From Cacajao melanocephalus (taxonomy: Eukaryota; Chordata; Mammalia; Primates; Pitheciidae), in NCBI GenBank assembly GCA_963573385.1, contig CAUYLG010005303.1, positions 1 through 64,000 of the forward strand: DNA of 64,000 nt, given 5' to 3'. Shown piece by piece: positions 57,208-64,000 of the stretch. The position numbers and the translations under genes were made by a program. Under the pieces are notes generated by a model. That model saw only the letters and a list, made by a program, of their open reading frames with translations. It had not been told where the DNA came from and ran no database searches. The first letter of the stretch is position 1. Every line of letters begins with the position of its first letter.

Positions 57208-57502
57208 GCCGGGCATGGTGGCTCATGCCTGTAATCCCAGCACTTTGGGAGGCCGAGGTGGGCGGATCATGAGGTCAGGAGATCGAGACCATCCTAACAC
57301 AGTGAAACCCTGTCTTTACTTAAAATACAAAAAATTAGCTAGGCACGGTGGAGGGCGCCTGTAATCCCAGCTACACGGGAGGCTGAGGCAGAGAATTGAT
57401 TGAACCTGGGAGGCAGAGGTTGCAGTGAGCTGTGATCACGCCACTGCACTCCAGCTTGGGCAACAGAGTGTGACTCCGTCTAATAAAAAATAAAAAAAAG
57501 AA
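57208..57502 (+). mobile_element. Alu (Y-like), with 17-bp TSD
   Basis: Contains aggagatcgagaccatccta and gtggagggcgcctgtaatcc, Y-type features, with a small deletion after atccta. aagaaaaaggccaagtt is at 57191-57207 and 57503-57519, exact. Confidence 0.97.
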
Positions 57503-57519
57503 AAGAAAAAGGCCAAGTT

Positions 57520-59776
57520 AACACTGAAAAAAATAATACAACTACATATATATATATATATTCCATAGACTATTTTTTCAAGATGACACCATAATCAATA
57601 GTTCAGAGTTTTTCCATTTACAAGATAAAGCTATAAGCTGAGGTAAATTTTTTCTTATCTCAAAAATTTCTAAAATATTATAAAAACAACAAAAAAATTA
57701 CTCAGAGAAGAAAGAAAGCAAAAGGAAACTGTTACAGAATTTTCTTCTTGGGCAAGGACAGTAACAAGAAGACCAGAGACTATTGAGGGAATGTATTAAG
57801 AAAACTGAAGTATAAAGCCCATAGGACAATGGGGCATATTTTTAAAGCTAACAATAAGTTCAAATGTTCAATATCAGATAAGTTAAGTCCTGGATACTGA
57901 AAGCATAAATGGAACAATAAATGATAATTTCTTTGGATTTTTGGAGGACAGAAGACAGGAGATATCGAATGTTTAACAGGTTAAAGATGGTTAATTTTTA
58001 AAACTATACTTTTGACCTGAGTCCCCATCAATAATTTAGAATGAATTGTTGGATTATTTCTGTGAGCTCAGAAAGGAAACAACAGGTCACTTGCAGCCAG
58101 CATGGTTCTTCACTAAGAACAAATCATTACAGGAAATGTACTTCCTTTCTTTTCATGAAAGGATTATTAAAATGTGGTTTAGGGCAGCGTTGTTCATCTA
58201 ATGTTTCTCAATTTCGGTGAAGCAGGTGATCTAGTTTCTTATAATATGTTGTAAGTAAAATATACTACTGTGGCCCCAATAAAGGTAAGTGAATTCACCA
58301 GTGGCTAAACAAATGACTCAAGAAGCTAATTACGGAATCCTGAACAGCTTGGGGCATAATTTTCAAGTGTAGTTGGCAAAGCGATGAATTTGGTTTTGTT
58401 ATAAAGGCTTTGGTAGAAAGCAAACAAACAAAAGACAGGCTTATGGATTTATCAAACCCATAGGTGAAAGATAACTGGTAATTCAGTCATGGAATTTCCA
58501 GTCAGAAAGATCTCATTAGATTCAACCAATGGACTAAAATGAATAAAATACAATTTACTTTGGAGAAAATAGAGAGTCTCGAGTTTGAATTCAAAATTCT
58601 ACTGCAAAAGTATAGGTTACTTCTTACCACCATCCACTACTGCCTGACCTACAACTAGAAATGCAATTACAGAAGCCTCCTGACACCTGCAGAATCTGCA
58701 TCAGTACGATCTGACTTAAGGCATAATTTTATTTTGAAAATGAGACTCAATGCAGAAAGCAAATTATCACAATTTTAAACAATATACAATTTCACATTGA
58801 AAATCTTAGTCTCCCTGACTCAGCCCTCTCTGGCAAAGACAGATATCTGGCAAGGAGAAAAGACAAATTCATTCACTTATCAGAAGCTTGGCCCTCTGTC
58901 AGTGGGTCACCCTTTCTGGGCAATTATAACTCACAGAAAGGGGTAGACATGTGACCCAGAGTGTGGAAGAGACAGGAGTGGGGTAGTAGCGTGGCAAGAT
59001 GAGATGATGGTGGACAGGGAGCATGGTTCAGCTCCACCAGAAGGCATATGGTCCCATTCATCTAAGCTTCTCACCTTGTTTTTCACTTAGTTTGTGGTCT
59101 CCCTCTGCCAGGGAAAGAGTTTGTTGGAGGAATAAGTGAAGTCTCCGTTTCTTAAAAAAAAGGAAATCTTTCTCCAAATTCATATGAAAGATAAGGGAAC
59201 AAAACCTATGCCACTAAACAGAAAGATCAGGCAGTTGTGTTTGTGCAAGGCTCCCAGGGAAGAAGGAGGTAGAGTTTAGACCAGTGATGCATTCATAGCT
59301 TCCACTCTCGGGGTGGCTTTCCCTGACCCTCTGGTCTTGGGAGTTCTGGACCAAAATTTATCCTTTCTGGCTTTAATGAGGGAAAAGCAAATCAAAACCA
59401 AGAAGGGAAAGGGAGAAAGAAAACCTCCCAAGTTACCAATCTTCTGTTTACCTTATTCCTTGTCTTTTAGCCATCTACCCCTCTGAGATGGGTGCTTTGT
59501 TTGGAGGAAAAGAAAACTATTTCAATAAGAGCCCTAAATATTTCAGTTTCTGCAGCATCCTAGCCTTATACTGTCCTCAGAAAAGCATAATGCCTTCCTG
59601 GGGCTTCCTTATTGCTTTTGTTTTGTTTTTGTTCATTTGTTTGTCCTGACTGTAGACACATGTTTTTCAATTTATTTCATATAAAAGAGATCCTGTTTAA
59701 AAATGCTTACTGCCAAACTTACAAATGTCTTGATAAGAAAAAATAAGCCCAGCTGGAGTTAATTTTATTCAGGGAG

Positions 59777-59813
<37 letters not shown>

Positions 59814-60694
59814 TACTCTTGGGTTCAGTATTAAAAATGGTGGGACTGACCTCAAATATTGAACAACTCTCAACAACTCAATATTTTGACCCTCTATCCC
59901 CGTCCCCATTTCATGTTATTTATAAACCATTTCTCCAACAAACTTATTTGCTATACCCCGTGCCACATGCTCAGGCTTTTTTTAGTCCTAAATTCTGCAC
60001 CTTCATTTGGCTTTGGCTGTAGTCCCAGCCCTCTGGCTTAAATCTACTTCATGGCCTGGCAAGAAGGGCCCCTTGAGGTCAGTGGGGCCTTGGTGAGGGC
60101 GGGGGAAGAGCAGAGGTCTGGAAAGACACCCAAAAGCACTGAAGGCCTGATGCTTCACTCTGCTTTTGGAATTTGACATACAAGTCACCTGTACAAAATC
60201 GAGCAGCTAAGACCAACAATTGATTAAATAAGACAAGTAGGTGCTGCAGATTAAACTTCTCTCCTAAAAGCATACGTGTTACTCCCTTAATCTAGATCTC
60301 TGAGTACAACTGTCCTATCTTATCATCGAGCCAATTTCCATCTTCAGAGGAATTACCCATACAAAGAGAATGATCCATTAAAAAGTTAAAACCCGTTTCT
60401 TGAGAAATAAGCTTTCTCTTGCCATAAAGCCTGTTACTGTTGAATACAGACACGTTAGCTGAAAAGTGTACTTTACCCAAAAGCTTGGCACCTCCTGAAG
60501 TATGCATCTCTTATTTTCTTCTAAATACTTTTACTGACAATTCTTAAGTTGGAGGAAGAGAAATAGGAGGCAGGGATAGATTGAGAGGCAAGCATATTAA
60601 GATTAGAGAAGTCAGAAGAGGAGCAGGAAAGGCGAACATATCGGAATCCCATCAAACTGAATGTCCTCCGGGTTCTGTTTCTTTAGTTTTGTAA
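57520..60694. other. No recognised feature apart from simple repeats
   Basis: About 3.2 kb, Alu-free. Holds a short (TA)n at 57545-57561 and (GT)16 at 59780-59811. Confidence 0.45.
59780..59811 (+). repeat. (GT)16 microsatellite
   Basis: Thirty-two uninterrupted bases of GT. Likely length-variable between individuals. Confidence 0.95.
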
Positions 60695-60935
60695 CAATAA
60701 TAGCTTACATTTATTAAGCATTTGTGTGCCACATAGTTTTGGACATTCTTTGTATCAACTTAATCTTCACAATAATTCTTCACTATAATTATCTCCTTTT
60801 ACATATGAAGAAATTGAGGCACAGAGAAGGGAAGCAATGTTTCTGAGGTCACAAAACTAACCCTGGTAGAGCCAGGATATAAATCCACTCTAGTCTCTTA
60901 ACTATGTTAGGCCTTATGCTTCCATGCTATCCAGC
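60695..60935 (-). mobile_element. MIR SINE, antisense, near full-length
   Basis: Antisense MIR landmarks in order: aatagcttacatttattaag, tatgaagaaattgaggcaca, ggtcacaaaactaaccctgg and agagccaggatataaatcca. Confidence 0.87.
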
Positions 60936-61680
60936 CACCGATAATAGTCGCCAGGTTAGTAATGTTAGCTTAGACGTTCTTCCCCTTCTCAATCTTACTG
61001 GCTCCCTTTTTTTCAAGTTTGTTATAAGCATTACCTTTGTACATGTACTGAGTATTTTATGCATCAAAAAATAAAAATGTTCCTTGGAATCCTGAAACTT
61101 CAGGGGGAGAGGGGATAAGATTTAGGAGATTATGTTTTCTTTAAAAAAATTTGGATTCAAAACAAGTAATCTATGACAACAATAACAAACTTTTAAAATG
61201 TGCATAAAAAAGTGTGTGGCTGTACTTCTGAAATCCTGCTCATCAGTGCTTAGCTGCAAAAAGAAAACACAAGAGGTTTTTTTTGGAACATTCCAGGTGT
61301 GGAGATATGAGAGCAGCTAGCTGCTAGGAGCGCAGCTTTTAGCTATCTAGTCAGACATGCCCTACACCCTAAAACTCACAAATATAAAATAAGATGTCAT
61401 TATTTACACAGGACTATTTGCTTTATAAAAGGCTCAATCAAGAGTTCTTTTACCTGTAACAGTTTAGTGTTTGTTTATAGACTATTTATGAACCAGAAAA
61501 ACTACAAGAAAGAAAATCCAATTGAAGGATTTCTGGGGAGTACCTATCAGAAAGGAAGGCAAAGCATCATTCATGCAAGCCAGTGGAAAACCAGATCCAA
61601 CCAATGGCTATTTAATTTTAATTAACATGTTTCTTCATCTGACCATTCAGGGGCTTCAACTATTGCACAAATCAAGGTTT

Positions 61681-61755
61681 GGCTCATACAGCCGAAAGGA
61701 TTTCTCATCCTTGAGGAATCCTTTCAGCTGAGAAATCCTTTCAGCTGTATGAGCC
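61681..61755. repeat. 75-nt near-perfect inverted repeat (hairpin)
   Basis: Arms 61681-61705 and 61731-61755 are reverse complements over 25 bases with one mismatch (a G-U wobble if the minus strand is transcribed). The loop (61706-61730) ends with aatcctttcagctg, which is repeated directly in the right arm. The size is like a microRNA precursor, but nothing else supports transcription. Confidence 0.9.
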
Positions 61756-61999
61756 TGCTCAATCGAGGCACAACTGAAGTTCATAGAAGTGTATTTACTT
61801 GGCCAAGGTAAAAACGTTTTTAAATGGTCAGAGGACAGGGAACTGGAATCCAGATCCCAAGTATCATTCTTTCCACACTTTACCAGTTATGCGGAGAATA
61901 AAGGGTATGTCTGAGACTCAAATCAAATTCTCTTACTATATAGAGGTATATTTTCTACCATCAAAGAAAAAGAAGGCAGTTCTGTGCATGGACGTGCAT

Positions 62000-62022
62000 G
62001 TGTGTGTGTGTGTTTGTACATT
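62000..62022 (+). repeat. Short (GT)n
   Basis: About eight GT units with one interruption. Confidence 0.8.
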
Positions 62023-62248
62023 CTAGTTAAGAAGTTGAATAATCTGTATGAATATTCTAATAACAATAATGATATGCAATTCTAAGAAAAAAATCAGTCA
62101 AATGAAATTTTACATTGTTTATGATAGTTAAGGAAAAAATATATTCATAACAAATCACTTACCATGATATTAACAATCAAGGATAAAACTATGAAAAACC
62201 ACTACACCAAAAGTGTTAATAATTGTGCAGAATCCTATGGGGGAAGGA

Positions 62249-62275
62249 CACACACACACACACACAACACACATA
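62249..62275 (+). repeat. Short (CA)n
   Basis: About ten CA units with a CAA interruption. Confidence 0.85.
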
Positions 62276-62674
62276 GTTTATATCAGTGTTTGGAATATGA
62301 GTTCTGCACTGCTCGTTAACATAGATAAATATTTAGTTTCTTCAAAGCTTGAGGGAATGAATATATGGCATCTGCCCTGTGAAATCTAGTCTCAACTTTG
62401 CATCAGTGGTGTGGCTTTTGCTGTCTTTTCCTCCTGCCCAAACTTACCCCCATTCCTACCATGTTCTTCTGCTAAAAGGAATAATTGGAGATTATGTAGA
62501 GACACACTGATTATTAAACATTTATTTTAAAAAGGCTGAATGATTTTTGCTATATAGTACCATGAGCCTTAATAACATTTACCATAGAAATTATTATTTA
62601 TTACTTCATAGAAGACTAAATCATCACTAAACACCAAACAAGCACATTTAAAAAATATATAAGCGTTTTCCATC

Positions 62675-62820
62675 AGCCGGCTGAGTTCCAGTGCTAGCTT
62701 TTCCACTTGTTTTGTGACATACTACAATCTTCTTAAACTCTCAACTTCAGTGCCTCCTGGAAAAAATAAGACTACTAGCGGACCTCAAAGAGACTTGGAG
62801 GAATGCTAGGAGAATACAGT
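62675..62820 (+). mobile_element. Probable MIR SINE, sense, diverged
   Basis: Weak MIR order: gagttccagtgctagctttt, ccacttgttttgtgacatac and tctcaacttcagtgcctcc. Confidence 0.5.
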
Positions 62821-63654
62821 GTCCTTTACATTGTCAATGTTCAGTTCATGTGAATTCTGTGGTGACTGGAAGCTTCTAAACTGTAAAATTAAAACATACA
62901 TATCTTTATTTTTTGCATCATTTGGAAAATCCAAAGGTTAGGGGAGGCAGGAAAGAACCACCTTCTTTTGCAAGAAGTAGAATTTGGGTAAATGACAAAA
63001 GAAGAAAATGGGGGACAAAGAAACAAAAATATCCCAAGGGTAATCTTTTCCAAGTAGATTTTTGAAACATTTAAAAAGTCCCTAAAAAATGCCAGGGTCT
63101 TTACAAAGTTCTGCTTTAAATGTAACTTGTGTGCAAATAGCATCCAAACAGCTTGAGGCTAGCCTAATGATTTCCAGCATAGCTGTGGTCGGTCATGCCG
63201 GGGACCTCGCTCTGACAAGTGTGAACTAGCCTGCTCAAAGTGGTCACTTCCCTGCTGTTCCCGGTTAAATGATTTGCTGCTTGTCAGCACTTCCACTAGA
63301 GGGCAGCAGGTGGAAAGGAGAGGATCTCAAAATAGATTAATGTTAATGCTTGGCAATAGCAATCGTCAAGGTGGAGCGCAAAGTAATGGGGTTGCTCGGG
63401 CCTGGTTGACTGAACGGAAAAGGTGAGATCTTGAGTAATTGGTGGGTTTCCATTTCTAAATGAAGACAGAAATGGGAGAGGAGAAAGAGTTTAATGTCAG
63501 TAGAAGGCTGAAGCAAGGCTTCCCAAACTGCCTAATCTTCAGACTCATGTTTGGAGTTTTGTCAAACAAACAAGCAAGCCTAACAACAAAAAAACTACAG
63601 AGGATCATTCCATTGCAGGATTCTTTGGGTGTCACTTTTCCAACCAGAAACCTT
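62821..63654. other. No recognised repeat; contains a CTCF-type motif
   Basis: Unique-looking sequence between a MIR relic and an LTR-like repeat. No exon called. Confidence 0.4.
63293..63313 (+). promoter_or_regulatory. Strong CTCF-type binding motif
   Basis: ccactagagggcagcaggtg matches the CTCF core (CCAC, then AGRGGGCAG-like positions) with no obvious mismatch. It lies in unique DNA. Binding cannot be shown from sequence alone. Confidence 0.65.
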
Positions 63655-64000
63655 TGTGTTTCCTTTCTGTGGCCGGTGGCACCTTTGCCCAAGTTTTGCT
63701 CAGGCCCACTGGGCTTGTTCTGCCAACCTGGCCTGGCAGGCTATACTTGGCTCATGCTACTGGCCTGCACCCCACACCTGCCAAGGGCAAGCCAGGTGTG
63801 GAGCAATGAGGGATGTGTGAGTGGGTAAGCATGGGGTCCAGCCACTCTGCACAGCCAGGTACACCAGCTGCCACGTTTGGGTGAGCAGCTCCAGGCACCA
63901 GCTTCATGCAAGCTTGCGGCTGGATCTGATGCACCACAAGTGGCTTCCATTGTGGAGAACTGCATCTGGATGAGGGGAATGTGGTGATGACTGGGAGTTT
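63655..64000 (+). mobile_element. Probable ERV1-type LTR or related repeat, cut by the window end
   Basis: From about 63655 the base content turns GC-rich with repeat-like phrases (aggcccactgggcttgttct, aacctggcctggcaggctat, atgaggggaatgtggtgatg) that recall a primate ERV1 LTR. I am not certain of the family. The 122-residue frame here has no domain and I do not call it a gene. Confidence 0.4.

Larger units (their letters stand above)
60936..62674. other. No recognised repeat family; contains a hairpin
   Basis: About 1.7 kb of Alu-free sequence. Contains the inverted repeat at 61681-61755 and two short microsatellites. Confidence 0.45.

Noticed and set aside
57208..57502. Recent polymorphic Alu insertion
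   Set aside because: Y-like with an exact duplication, but it has several changes and a degraded tail, so recent insertion is not supported.
61681..61755. Calling the hairpin a microRNA gene
   Set aside because: Structure alone is not enough; a template-switch origin explains it equally well.
63460..63828. 122-residue frame
   Set aside because: No domain, crosses a likely repeat boundary, no supporting splice or promoter signal.

Overview
This window looks like non-coding genomic DNA of a catarrhine primate, most likely human. It is AT-rich and carries about forty Alu elements (J-, S- and Y-like), layered L1 copies of several ages, older L2 and MIR relics, and DNA transposon fossils (MER1A, Tigger1). 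I found no convincing protein-coding exon, no rRNA or tRNA gene and no CpG island. The open reading frames that exist are translations of Alu sequence or short broken pieces of L1 ORF1 and ORF2. I could not tie the window to a named locus; it would fit an intron or intergenic DNA.

Layout. 1-7.6 kb: an L1 endonuclease-region fragment, a few Alus, about 2.6 kb of sequence with no recognised feature, then an old L1 3' end split by a complete MER1A and an Alu. 7.6-15.7 kb: Alus with clear target-site duplications, an L2 relic, and degraded L1 pieces with a (TA)n/(CA)n microsatellite. 15.7-20 kb: mostly unrecognised sequence. 20-30 kb: an antisense 5'-truncated L1 followed by a near-complete ancient sense L1 (about 21.7-29.9 kb) that has served as a landing site for eight Alus, a Tigger1 derivative and an unusual composite retroposon. 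30-45.8 kb: Alu-dense DNA with nested L1 tails, inverted Alu pairs, and a younger antisense L1 with an internal deletion. 45.8-53.4 kb: no Alu, only L2 and LTR-like relics. 53.4-57.5 kb: an Alu, an L1 3' end directly followed by an L1 5' UTR, and a Y-like Alu. 57.5-64 kb: no Alu; it holds a MIR, a (GT)16 repeat, a 75-nt near-perfect hairpin, a strong CTCF-type motif and the start of an LTR-like repeat cut by the window end.

There is no operon or pathway to describe. What can be read is the insertion history: which element landed in which, shown by target-site duplications and interrupted consensus order. The best leads are the Alu plus antisense-L1 composite bounded by a 17-bp duplication (27815-28810), the hairpin at 61681-61755, and the CTCF-type motif at 63293-63313. 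I did not find a new biological system that I can defend. Repeat family names come from memory of the consensus sequences, so subfamily labels are tentative.
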